Below are positions 32,076 to 40,046 of a stretch of 64,000 nucleotides of DNA, one piece after another; positions within the stretch are counted from its first letter, which is position 1; each line of letters opens with the position of its first letter. The DNA lies in NCBI RefSeq assembly GCF_016195855.1, contig NZ_JACPYU010000016.1, forward strand, positions 124,001-188,000, in the 5' to 3' direction. The notes beneath the pieces were generated by a model. It saw only the letters and a list, made by a program, of their open reading frames with translations, was not told where the DNA came from and made no database searches. Source of the stretch: Aquabacterium sp. Its GTDB lineage: Bacteria > Pseudomonadota > Gammaproteobacteria > Burkholderiales > Burkholderiaceae_C. The position numbers were made by a program, and so were the translations under genes.

Positions 32076-32122
32076 AGGCGCCACCACGTGGCGGCGCCTC
32101 GGGGATCACTTCAAGGGTGATC
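32076..32122 (-). other. Paired hairpins in the gcvH-gcvP spacer
   Basis: The first element is a 24-base near-perfect palindrome: AGGCGCC (32076-32082) and GGCGCCT (32093-32099) flanking CCACGTGG. The second is GATCAC (32104-32109) with GTGATC (32117-32122), which touches the gcvH stop codon. Neither has a T-run on the minus strand. They may act in mRNA processing or partial termination. Confidence 0.5.
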
Positions 32123-32495
32123 AGGCGTTCTTGAGCAGGTCGTCGTAGGCGGTCTTGTCCAGCAAGGCATCGAGCTCGGCCGGGTTGGCCAGCTTGACCT
32201 TGAAGAACCAGCCGGCACCTGTGGGGTCGCTGTTGGCCAGCGAGGGGTCGTCGCGCAGGGCTTCGTTGACTTCGGTGATCTCGCCGGTCACGGGCATGTA
32301 GACGTCGGCAGCAGCCTTGACGGACTCGACCACGCCGGCCACGTCCTTGGGGTTGAAGGTGGTGCCCACGGCGGGCAGGTCGACGAAAACCACGTCGCCC
32401 AGCGCATCTTGCGCGTGGTGGGTGATGCCGACGATGGCGGTGCCGTCAGCTTCGATTTGCAGCCATTCGTGGTCGGGCGTGTACTTGATGGTCAT
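32121..32495 (-). CDS. gcvH: Glycine cleavage system H protein
   Basis: Lipoyl carrier that shuttles the aminomethyl group between P, T and L proteins. The 124-residue product opens MTIKYTPDHEWLQIEADGTA. The lipoylated lysine lies in VVESVKAAADVYMPVTGEI (about residue 64), followed by VNEALRDDPSLANSDPTGAG and the GWFFKVKL motif. The length is normal. It lies between gcvT and gcvP in the same direction. Confidence 0.97.
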   Translation of the reverse strand: MTIKYTPDHEWLQIEADGTAIVGITHHAQDALGDVVFVDLPAVGTTFNPKDVAGVVESVKAAADVYMPVTGEITEVNEALRDDPSLANSDPTGAGWFFKVKLANPAELDALLDKTAYDDLLKNA

Positions 32496-32567
32496 GGTGG
32501 ACGTCCTGGAAAAAATGGATAGATGGAGGTGCTTGTTTGCCGAACGGGCGAGAGTATCGCCCAGGGT

Positions 32568-33695
32568 TCAGCCGCGGTAGTAGCGGTTGGGCACGAAGGG
32601 CAGGGTGGTCACGGTCATGGCGACGCGCTTGTCGCGCACGATGGCGAACACCGGGGTGCCCACAGCAGCTTGAGGCGTGGCCACGTAGGCCAGTGCGATG
32701 GGCTGGCCGAGGCTGGGGCTGGGGGAGCCGCTGGTGACCACGCCGATCTCTTGTCCGTCTGCGTTGACAACCTTGGCGCCTTCACGCACGGGCATGCGCT
32801 CCGTGCTGATCAGGCCCACGCGCTTGCGGGCCGCACCGTTGGCCAGTTGGCCGTCGATCACGCTGGCGCCGGGGTAGCCGCCGGCACGAGCACCACCGGC
32901 GCGGCGCACCTTCTGGATGGCCCAGGTGATGCTGCCTTCAACGGGCGTGGTGGTGGTGTCGATGTCGTGGCCGTACAGGCACAGGCCGGCTTCCAGGCGC
33001 AGGGTGTCGCGGGCGCCCAGGCCGATGGGTTTGACTTCGGGTTGGGCCAGCAGGGCGCGGGCCAGTTGCTCGGCCTTGTTGGCAGGCACGGAGATCTCAA
33101 AGCCGTCTTCGCCGGTGTAGCCAGAGCGGGTCAGGAAGCAGTCGATCCCGTCCAGCACGAAGTGGCCGCCAGTCATGAAAGTGAGTTTTTGCACATCGGC
33201 GTTCAGGCGGGCCAGTGCGGTCACGGCTTGCGGGCCTTGCAGGGCCAGCAGGGCCTGGTCGGGCAGGGGCTGCACGGTGCAACGGCTGCCGATGTGCTGC
33301 TGCATGTGGGCGATGTCCTGCGTCTTGCAGGCGGCGTTCACGACCACGAACAGGTCGTTTTCGCGGCGGGTGACCATCAGGTCGTCCAGGATGCCGCCTT
33401 GCTCGTTCGTGAACAGGGCATAGCGCTGCTTGAACTGAGGCAGGTCGACGATGTCCACGGGCACCAGGGATTCGAGTGCGGCGTCGGCGCCTTCGCCCTT
33501 GAGCAGGACCTGGCCCATGTGCGAGACGTCAAACAGGCCGGCAGCGGCGCGGGTGTGTTTGTGCTCGGTGAGGATGCCGGTGGCGTACTGCACGGGCATG
33601 TCGTAGCCACCAAAGGGGACCATCTTGGCGCCCAGTTCGATGTGCAGGGCGTGCAGAGGCGTCTTCAACAAGGTGTCGGGTGTGTCAGCGGACAT
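32568..33695 (-). CDS. gcvT: Aminomethyltransferase (glycine cleavage T protein)
   Basis: Tetrahydrofolate-dependent enzyme that releases ammonia and forms 5,10-methylene-THF from the aminomethyl-lipoyl H protein. The 375-residue protein has the early MVPFGGYDMPVQY, LFDVSHMGQV, the SGYTGEDGFEISVPANKAEQ-type folate-site region, and GLGARDTLRLEAGLCLYGHD. It is first in the operon, about 100 bases downstream of a tandem glycine riboswitch. Confidence 0.96.
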   Translation of the reverse strand: MSADTPDTLLKTPLHALHIELGAKMVPFGGYDMPVQYATGILTEHKHTRAAAGLFDVSHMGQVLLKGEGADAALESLVPVDIVDLPQFKQRYALFTNEQGGILDDLMVTRRENDLFVVVNAACKTQDIAHMQQHIGSRCTVQPLPDQALLALQGPQAVTALARLNADVQKLTFMTGGHFVLDGIDCFLTRSGYTGEDGFEISVPANKAEQLARALLAQPEVKPIGLGARDTLRLEAGLCLYGHDIDTTTTPVEGSITWAIQKVRRAGGARAGGYPGASVIDGQLANGAARKRVGLISTERMPVREGAKVVNADGQEIGVVTSGSPSPSLGQPIALAYVATPQAAVGTPVFAIVRDKRVAMTVTTLPFVPNRYYRG

Positions 33696-33795
33696 GGCAG
33701 TAGCTGGCTGCGAGGCCAGCGGGAGGGCAATCTGAGTGGATCCAGACCCGTTTCGCGACCCGGTCAGTGACCTTGTCGAAACCCGAATCCAGTGC

Positions 33796-34054
33796 TGCCC
33801 TCTCTGTCCGCTTTACCTGAGAGATTGACCCCTCGCTGCAACCTGGTCGCGGCGTTATGGGCTTGCCCCTTCGGTGGCCGGGCTCACCTTGCTTGAAACA
33901 AGGTCACCAGGCTCTCTCCAGTGAGGATCATGGTGGCTGTAACCCCGCCATGTTTGCCAGTCCTTTTGCCTGAGCGTTCGGGCGGCCAACTCACGTTGGG
34001 TGGCCCTGCGCCTTCGGCGGCCTCGGCACAGTGGCGTCGGCTCTCTCCTGACAA
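33796..34054 (-). promoter_or_regulatory. Tandem glycine riboswitch upstream of gcvT
   Basis: Read on the minus strand, aptamer 1 (about 34054-33955) has GGAGAGAGCC, CCGCCGAAGGCGCAGG and CGCTCAGGCAAAAGGACTG. Aptamer 2 (about 33925-33796) repeats the pattern with GGAGAGAGCC, CACCGAAGGGGCAAGCC and TCTCAGGTAAAGCGGACAG. These are the conserved glycine aptamer blocks, in the usual two-aptamer order. Tandem glycine switches upstream of gcvT normally turn expression on when glycine binds. The 100-base stretch up to gcvT contains a nested inverted repeat (GTTTCG 33750-33755 with CGAAAC 33777-33782, enclosing GGTCA/TGACC), a candidate expression platform. Confidence 0.92.
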
Positions 34055-34060
34055 GCCGCG

Positions 34061-34069
34061 AGTGTATCA
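34061..34069 (-). promoter_or_regulatory. Extended -10 promoter of the gcv operon
   Basis: Minus-strand TGATACACT. A transcript starting about 7 bases downstream would begin right at the first glycine aptamer, which supports the call. No -35 hexamer is clear. Confidence 0.5.
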
Positions 34070-34091
34070 GCCAGTGCCGGCTTCGCGTGTG

Positions 34092-34126
34092 AAAAAAGCC
34101 GCGCCAGCGGGGTGCGGGCACGGCTT
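34092..34126 (-). terminator. Terminator of dctM
   Basis: On the minus strand, AAGCCGTGCC pairs with GGCGCGGCTT (one mismatch) across an 11-base loop and runs into six T. It lies about 25 bases after the dctM stop, between the TRAP operon and the gcv promoter. Confidence 0.75.
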
Positions 34127-34149
34127 TGAGGGGGGAGGGGCTGGGTTGC

Positions 34150-35430
34150 CTATTGCATCAGCAGGTGGGGAAGCCACAGCGAGAGGCCCGGCCAGTAGGT
34201 CACCAGGCCCAGGAAGGCCAGCATGGTCAGCAGCCAGGGCCAGACGGCCACGGTCAGCTCGGTGATGCCCATCTTGGTGATGCCCGAGGCCACATACAGG
34301 TTCAGGCCCACCGGCGGGTGGCACATGCCCACTTCCATGTTGACCACGATCAGGATGCCGAAGTGGATGGGGTCGATACCCAGCTTGACGGCCACAGGGA
34401 ACAGGATGGGCGCCATGATCAGCACGATCGAGGAGGGCTCCATGAAGTTGCCCGCCACCAGCAGCAGGATGTTGACGACCAGCAGGAAGGCGATCTGGCC
34501 CAGCCCCATGCCAACCAGCCAGTCGGCCAGCTGTTGCGGGATGTTCTCGTTGGCCAGCACGAAACTGAACAGCACCGCGTTGGTGATGATGTAGAGCAGC
34601 ATCGCGCTCATGTTGGCCGAGTTCAGCAGCACGCGGGGCACGTCTTTCAGACCCATGTCCTTGTAGACGAACACGGCGATGATGAAGGCGTAGACGGCGG
34701 CCATGGCGGCCGCTTCAGTGGGAGTGAAGATGCCGGTGTAGATCCCGCCCATCACGACCACGATCAGCAGCAGGCCCCAGAAGGAGTCCTTCAAAGCCTT
34801 GACGCGCTGTGCGAAAGAGGCCTTGGGCTGACGCGGGTAACCAAACTTGCGCGCCCGCCACCAGGTGGTGAAGCCCAGCATCGAGGCCAGCACGATGCCG
34901 GGGATGACGCCCGCCAGAAACAGCGCCCCCACCGAGGTGTTGGTGGACACCGAGTACATCACCATCACGATGGAGGGCGGGATCAGGATGCCTAAAGCGC
35001 CCGAAGTGGTGATGACGCCCGCGCCGAACTTGTTGGGAAAGCCTGCCTTGGTCATGGCCGGCAGCAGGATCGAGCCAATGGCCACCACCGTGGCCGGTGA
35101 GGAACCAGAGACCGCCGCAAACAGGGCACAGGCCAGCACCCCCGCCAGCGCCAGGCCGCCATGCCAGTGCCCCACCATGCTGGTGGCAAAGTTGATCATG
35201 CGCCTGGCCACGCCGCCGTGCGTCAGGAAGTTGCCGGCCAGGATGAAGAAGGGGATCGCCATGATCTCGAACTTCTCGATGCCGGTGAACAGCTTGAGTG
35301 CGACGGATTCCAGCGGCACTTGCGTGAAGCCGAAGATGAACGTGAGAACCGTGAGGCCCAGCGAGATGCTCACGGGCATGCCCGTGAGCATCAGTGCCAG
35401 CAGCACAGCGAAAATGATGATGCCGTTCAT
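34150..35430 (-). CDS. dctM: TRAP transporter large permease (DctM type)
   Basis: Large membrane subunit of a tripartite ATP-independent periplasmic transporter, which imports organic acids with a sodium or proton gradient. The 426-residue protein is very hydrophobic, with 12 or more predicted membrane segments. It has the family motifs MTGMPVSISLGLTVL near the N-terminus, AIPFFILAGNFLTHGGVARR and SGSSPATVVAIGSILLPAM. It starts 11 bases after dctQ, so the two are co-translated. The substrate cannot be read from sequence. Confidence 0.95.
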   Translation of the reverse strand: MNGIIIFAVLLALMLTGMPVSISLGLTVLTFIFGFTQVPLESVALKLFTGIEKFEIMAIPFFILAGNFLTHGGVARRMINFATSMVGHWHGGLALAGVLACALFAAVSGSSPATVVAIGSILLPAMTKAGFPNKFGAGVITTSGALGILIPPSIVMVMYSVSTNTSVGALFLAGVIPGIVLASMLGFTTWWRARKFGYPRQPKASFAQRVKALKDSFWGLLLIVVVMGGIYTGIFTPTEAAAMAAVYAFIIAVFVYKDMGLKDVPRVLLNSANMSAMLLYIITNAVLFSFVLANENIPQQLADWLVGMGLGQIAFLLVVNILLLVAGNFMEPSSIVLIMAPILFPVAVKLGIDPIHFGILIVVNMEVGMCHPPVGLNLYVASGITKMGITELTVAVWPWLLTMLAFLGLVTYWPGLSLWLPHLLMQ

Positions 35431-35441
35431 GTGCTGCTCCT

Positions 35442-36041
35442 TCAGGCCTTGGCGACTTCTTCATCAAGGCCATCCACATGGCCATGATCGTGGTGAGGCA
35501 ATTCGCCCGTGCGGGTGAAGTTCCACGCGACCTGCAGGAAGCGGAAACACATCAGGGAAGAGCCCAGCGGGATCGCCATGTAGATGATCCAGGTCGGCCA
35601 CTCCAGGTCAGGCGTGGTCGGGCCTTCGATCAAGTCAGTCATGTCCAGGTGGAAGGCGTTGTAGAACGCGTAGTGCGCGCCGTTGTGCCACACGAAGCTG
35701 GCGCCCATGGTGGCGATGGTGCCGGTGAACAGTGCGCCCGCCAGCAAGCCAAACAGCACGAAGAACTTGCGCTTGGGCGGAGACAGCTGGTTGATGAGCA
35801 CGTCCACCCCGACGTGGATGCCGGTGCGCACGCCGTAGGCCGCGCCGAACTTGGCCATCCAGACGAACAGGTAGATGGTGGCCTCTTGTGCCCAGGCGAA
35901 GTTCAGCGTGAGCAGCCAGTCCTGCATGGGGCTGTTGAAGCCGACCATGTAGCGGTGCAGCACGGACACAAAAATGATCAGCGTGGCGGCGCCCATGAAG
36001 GACGCGATCAGCCACTCTTCCAGATGGTCAAGCCATTTCAT
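35442..36041 (-). CDS. dctQ: TRAP transporter small permease (DctQ type)
   Basis: Small membrane subunit that pairs with DctM. The 199-residue protein begins MKWLDHLEEWLIASFMGAAT and has four predicted membrane segments. The DctQ-typical WAQEATIYLFVWMAKFGAAY region is followed by VRTGIHVGVDVLINQLSP. The C-terminus is an acidic, His-rich tail (HHDHGHVDGLDEE). A terminator-like hairpin separates it from dctP upstream, so it is probably expressed at a lower level. Confidence 0.92.
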   Translation of the reverse strand: MKWLDHLEEWLIASFMGAATLIIFVSVLHRYMVGFNSPMQDWLLTLNFAWAQEATIYLFVWMAKFGAAYGVRTGIHVGVDVLINQLSPPKRKFFVLFGLLAGALFTGTIATMGASFVWHNGAHYAFYNAFHLDMTDLIEGPTTPDLEWPTWIIYMAIPLGSSLMCFRFLQVAWNFTRTGELPHHDHGHVDGLDEEVAKA

Positions 36042-36061
36042 GATGGGCTCTCCTCGGTATG

Positions 36062-36087
36062 AAAAAGCCCACGGCTTGGCGTGGGCT
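36062..36087 (-). terminator. Attenuating terminator between dctP and dctQ
   Basis: Perfect 8-bp stem AGCCCACG/CGTGGGCT with a 6-base loop and five T on the minus strand. It lies 26 bases after the dctP stop. Partial termination here would make more binding protein than permease. Confidence 0.8.
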
Positions 36088-36112
36088 GGGTCGCAGTGTC
36101 ATCCCACGTCGA

Positions 36113-37141
36113 TCACATCTTGCTGGGATCGAAGCTGGTTTCCTTGTAGATGGACTGGATGACGTCTTCCCCGATGCGAGAAGCCATTTGCTTGTGGACC
36201 GGCATCAGCGCCTTCTTGAGCAAGAAGCGCTCGCCGATCGTGGGCTTGTAGACCACGGTCTTGCCAGAGGCTTGCACCTTGGCCAGGGCCTCCTGGTTGT
36301 CCTGGAAGGCCACGTCGTTGGCGACCTGGGTGGATTCAGCCATGGCCTTGGACAGCGCCAGGCGGACGTCAGCGGGCAGGCCGTCCCAGAACTTCTTGTT
36401 CACCACCACTGCGTAACCGAGGTAGCCATGGTTGGTGACGCTGACGTGCTTTTGCACTTCATGCATCTTCTGGGTGTAGAGGTTGGAGGGAGGGTTCTCG
36501 GTGCCATCGACCACGCCAGTCTGCAGGGCCTGGTAGGTCTCGGAGAAGGCCAGCACCTGGGGCAGGGCGCCCAGCGCGCGCATTTCGGCGTCCAGCACCT
36601 TGGAGGACTGGATGCGCATCTTCAGGCCCTTGTAGTCTTCAACGGCCTTGAGCGGCTTGTTGGCTGACATGACCTTGAACCCGTTGTCCCAGTAGGCCAG
36701 GCCGTGGATGCCGCGTGACTCCAGCTTGCGCAGCAGGCCTTGCCCGATCGGGCCATTCGTGACCTTGTGCAGGGAGGGGTAGTCGTCAAAGATGAAGGGC
36801 AGGTCGAAGACCTCGAATTCCTTCACGCCCAAGGGCGCAAACTTGGACAGCGAGGGCGCCAGCATCTGGACGGAGCCCAGCTGCAAGGCTTCCATCTCTT
36901 CCTTGTCCTTGTAGAGCTGGCTGTTGGGGTAGACCTCGACCTTGACGCGGCCTTTGGTCAACTCGGCTGCACGCTTGGCAAAGAACTCGGCGGCCTTGCC
37001 CTTGGGTGTGTCCACGGCCACCACATGGCTGAACTTGATGATGATGGGTGACTGGGCGAATGCCGTGGGCAAGAGCGCCATCGATGCGGCCAGGGTGAGC
37101 ATGCTGCGGCGCAGCGTGTAGGCGGATTTCAGCTTGAACAT
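36113..37141 (-). CDS. dctP: TRAP transporter solute-binding protein (DctP type)
   Basis: Periplasmic receptor of the TRAP system. The 342-residue product has an N-terminal signal peptide (basic FKLKSAYTLRRS, hydrophobic stretch, cleavage after AFA near residue 30). The mature part begins with the family pattern IIIKFSHVVAVDTPKGKAAE. The conserved substrate-carboxylate Arg is probably in the KGLKMRIQSSKVLDAEMRAL segment, which is DctP-typical. The ATG at 37141 gives a proper signal peptide; earlier in-frame codons run into the intergenic region. A C4-dicarboxylate-like substrate is likely but unproven. Confidence 0.93.
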   Translation of the reverse strand: MFKLKSAYTLRRSMLTLAASMALLPTAFAQSPIIIKFSHVVAVDTPKGKAAEFFAKRAAELTKGRVKVEVYPNSQLYKDKEEMEALQLGSVQMLAPSLSKFAPLGVKEFEVFDLPFIFDDYPSLHKVTNGPIGQGLLRKLESRGIHGLAYWDNGFKVMSANKPLKAVEDYKGLKMRIQSSKVLDAEMRALGALPQVLAFSETYQALQTGVVDGTENPPSNLYTQKMHEVQKHVSVTNHGYLGYAVVVNKKFWDGLPADVRLALSKAMAESTQVANDVAFQDNQEALAKVQASGKTVVYKPTIGERFLLKKALMPVHKQMASRIGEDVIQSIYKETSFDPSKM

Positions 37142-37203
37142 GGCGGCGTCTCCGGATCGTTTTGGATGGCCCATTGTTCCGTTTCGGCTGCCTGCGGCAA
37201 ATT

Positions 37204-37249
37204 GTGGAGATCCACATTCGTGCATCACCCTAGGGTTGCACCGGGTGCA
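37204..37249. promoter_or_regulatory. Palindrome cluster between dctP and the sensor kinase
   Basis: Three perfect palindromes: GTGGA-GA-TCCAC (37204-37215), ACCCTAGGGT (37227-37236) and, directly abutting, TGCACC-G-GGTGCA (37237-37249). They lie in the divergent promoter region, 20-65 bases before the kinase start. They are candidate binding sites for the adjacent FixJ-type response regulator. Confidence 0.5.
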
Positions 37250-37268
37250 GGCCATCTAGACTGCTTGC

Positions 37269-39302
37269 ATGACCAATACGGACAAGGCCCGCAACAGCGC
37301 ACCAGGCATCCGCGTGCCTGAGCGGCCCGCTCTGGCTGTGCCGCCACGCCCCAGATTGCACCTGCTGGGCTCGCGTTTTGCCCTGATGCCCTCGCTCTGG
37401 GCCTGGCCGCTGGTGTTGTCCGTGCTGCTGGTGGCGGGGGTCATGGTCTGGCTGCAGGCCAAGGAGGGGGCTGACCGCGAAGCCCAGCGTGCCGACATGA
37501 TCTCTGACGCCCTGTCGCTGGAGGCGCAGATCACCAACCGGCTGGACGAAGAAACGAACAAGCTGCGGGCGCTGGCCGATGTCATCCAGTCCAGGCCCCT
37601 GAGCCAGGATGCCTTTGCGCGGCATGCGCTGGTGCTTGACGGTCTGCGGCGCTTCTGGGTCAGCGTGACCTGGCTTGGGGATGATGGGCGCATCATGGCC
37701 CATGTGCCTGACGACGCGATGCCGGCACACGATGCGGCACGCAACATCGGGGACGAAGTGGGCATGGCAGGGCACCTGTCGGTGTCGCTGGCCGGGCACG
37801 AGGAGCATCTGGGCGGCATGTTGGTGGCGCGCTACTCGGCCGGCGCGCTGTTGCGGCAAAAAGTGCCCTGGTGGCTGGCCAGCAAGTACGACATCCGGCT
37901 GGTGGACGAGTCTGACGAGGTGATTGCCGCCACGGTGGATGGGCCCCGGCACCCCGCGCAGGCCTGGTACCGGGTGTCGATGACGCCCTCCTTGCCCAAT
38001 GCCTGGCTGGAGCTGGCCTCGCGCGAGCGCATCACGCCCTGGTGGCGCACCATGCCCATGGCCCTGATGGGTGGCTTCGTGGTGCTGCTGGGCATTGCCA
38101 GCGTCATGCTCAGAAAACAGATGCACAGCGTGTCCAGGGCCGAAGAGGCCTGGCGCACGGAGGCCGCCTGGCGGTCGGCCATGGAGGACTCGCTGGCCGT
38201 GGGCATCCGCGCCCGGGACATGCAGGGGCGCCTTGTTTACGTGAACAAGACCATGGCCGACATGGTGGGCTACCAGCCTGACGAGCTGATCGGTTTGATG
38301 CCACCCATGCCTTACTGGGTGCCACACGAGCTGGAGCAAAGCATGAGCCGGCACTTGCGCAACATGGCCGGCAAGGCGCCGCGGGAAGGCTATGAGTCGC
38401 GCTGGCAGCACCGGGATGGGACGGAGGTGGATGTCATGGTGTTTGAAGCCCCGCTGGTGGACGCCAAGGGCATGCAGATCGGCTGGATGGCCTCCGTGCT
38501 CAACATCACCGAGCGCAAACACATGGAAGAGCGCGAGCGCAAACAGATGGAGACCATGGCGCACAACGCGCGCCTGACCATGCTGGGCGAGGTGGCCTCC
38601 ACGCTGGCGCACGAGCTCAATCAGCCGCTCTCGGCCATCGCCAGCTACAACGCAGGGCTGCTCAATGCGCTGGGTGCGCGAGACGACATGGACCCGCCCA
38701 TCATGAAAGCCTTGCAGCGCATGGGCGAGCAGGCCGCTCATGCCGGGCGCATCGTCAAGCGCATCCGCGAGTTCCTCACGCGGCGCGAGCCCCGGCGCGA
38801 GCCCTGCAGCATCATGGGTGTGATCGAGTCCGGGGTGTCACTCCTCAAGCGGGACCTGTCACGCCATGATGTGCGCGTGCACATTCAAGGCGACGCGCAT
38901 TTGCCCGATGTGGTGGCCGACCCTGTGTTGATCGAGCAGGTCGTGGTCAACCTGGTGCGCAATGCCAGCGATGCCTTGTCCACGCAGGCGGGCGAGCGCC
39001 ACATCCATGTGTCGGCGGCCCAAGCAGGCCGCTTCGTGCGCGTGTCCGTGGCCGACAATGGCCCCGGCCTTCAAGGGGTGCGTGGTGACCGCCTGTTCGC
39101 CCCGTTCTATTCAACCAAGGCCGATGGCATGGGCATGGGGCTGGCCATTTGCCGCTCCATCATCGAGTTGCACTATGGGGTGCTGGACGCAGAAGAGGCG
39201 CCAGAGAGGGGGGCGGTGTTTTCCTTCAGCCTGCCCATCGACGTGGCAGACCCTGGTGCCGATCCTGCCGATCCCGCTGATTCAACCGAGGAGGATGCAT
39301 GA
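37269..39302 (+). CDS. Membrane sensor histidine kinase, DctS/DctB-like
   Basis: Sensor of a two-component pair for the divergent TRAP transporter. The 677-residue protein has an N-terminal cytoplasmic stretch, a first membrane segment (about 43-60), a periplasmic sensor region (about 65-258) and a second segment (262-283). A PAS domain follows (about 300-420). HisKA contains LAHELNQPLSAIASYNAGLL (His448), and HATPase carries NLVRNASDAL, DNGPGL and GMGMGLAICRSIIE. This DctS/FixL-like kinase class pairs with FixJ-type regulators. The last 4 bases overlap the regulator start (ATGA). Confidence 0.92.
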   Translation: MTNTDKARNSAPGIRVPERPALAVPPRPRLHLLGSRFALMPSLWAWPLVLSVLLVAGVMVWLQAKEGADREAQRADMISDALSLEAQITNRLDEETNKLRALADVIQSRPLSQDAFARHALVLDGLRRFWVSVTWLGDDGRIMAHVPDDAMPAHDAARNIGDEVGMAGHLSVSLAGHEEHLGGMLVARYSAGALLRQKVPWWLASKYDIRLVDESDEVIAATVDGPRHPAQAWYRVSMTPSLPNAWLELASRERITPWWRTMPMALMGGFVVLLGIASVMLRKQMHSVSRAEEAWRTEAAWRSAMEDSLAVGIRARDMQGRLVYVNKTMADMVGYQPDELIGLMPPMPYWVPHELEQSMSRHLRNMAGKAPREGYESRWQHRDGTEVDVMVFEAPLVDAKGMQIGWMASVLNITERKHMEERERKQMETMAHNARLTMLGEVASTLAHELNQPLSAIASYNAGLLNALGARDDMDPPIMKALQRMGEQAAHAGRIVKRIREFLTRREPRREPCSIMGVIESGVSLLKRDLSRHDVRVHIQGDAHLPDVVADPVLIEQVVVNLVRNASDALSTQAGERHIHVSAAQAGRFVRVSVADNGPGLQGVRGDRLFAPFYSTKADGMGMGLAICRSIIELHYGVLDAEEAPERGAVFSFSLPIDVADPGADPADPADSTEEDA

Positions 39303-39925
39303 TCTCTGCGCCAATGAAAGACAAGGGTGTGGTCTACCTCGTCGACGACGAGGCCGTGGTGCGTGACGCGCTGGTGTTTCTGCTGGGCTCGCGCGGCCTG
39401 GTGGTGCATGCCTTCGACGGCGGGCCGGCCTTGCTGGATTTCCTGGGCAAGTCCAGCCTGCCCATGCCCGGTGTGTTCGTGCTGGATGTGCGCATGGAAC
39501 CCATGTCCGGCCTGATGCTGCACGAGTCCTTGCTGTCCATGGGGCTGCGCAACCCCGTGCTCTTCCTGAGCGGGCATGGCGACATCCCCATGGTGGTGGA
39601 AGCCTTGAAGAAGGGCGCTTTCGACTTCCTTGAAAAGCCCTACAGCGACAACACCCTGGTGGACCGCATCGAGCAGGCATTGGCCGTGGAGGCCGCCTCA
39701 CGGGCGCACAACGCGCAGGCGCAGGAGCGCCAGGCCCGCCTGGCCAGCCTCAGCGAGCGCGAGCAGGAGGTGATGCACCGCGTGGCAGCCGGCAAGCTCA
39801 ACAAGGTGATTGCCGATGAATTGCACATCGCGGTCAGAACGGTGGAGGTGCACCGGGCACGGGTGTTTTCCAAGCTGGGTGTGCGCTCTGCCGCCGAGTT
39901 GGCCGGCTGGTTGGCCAGCGGATGA
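39299..39925 (+). CDS. FixJ/LuxR-family response regulator
   Basis: Transcription factor partner of the preceding kinase. The 208-residue protein has an N-terminal receiver (VVYLVDDEAVVRDALVFLLG; phosphoacceptor Asp63 in VLDVRMEPMSG; LFLSGHGD; FDFLEKPYSD) and a C-terminal LuxR-type helix-turn-helix with LSEREQEVMHRVAAGKLNKV and RTVEVHRARVFSKLGVRSAA. It overlaps the kinase by 4 bases. A second ATG at 39314 could also serve as start. It most likely controls the TRAP operon through the intergenic palindromes. Confidence 0.93.
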   Translation: MISAPMKDKGVVYLVDDEAVVRDALVFLLGSRGLVVHAFDGGPALLDFLGKSSLPMPGVFVLDVRMEPMSGLMLHESLLSMGLRNPVLFLSGHGDIPMVVEALKKGAFDFLEKPYSDNTLVDRIEQALAVEAASRAHNAQAQERQARLASLSEREQEVMHRVAAGKLNKVIADELHIAVRTVEVHRARVFSKLGVRSAAELAGWLASG

Positions 39926-40046
39926 ATTGACGACGCCTTGGGGGCTGTGGACGTCAACTTGCGGGGGCGACAGGTGAAACCCCTTGCTGGTGTGCATGGG
40001 GCGTTTGGTAGATTGACTTACCCAATATTCACATGTGGACGAGTCG

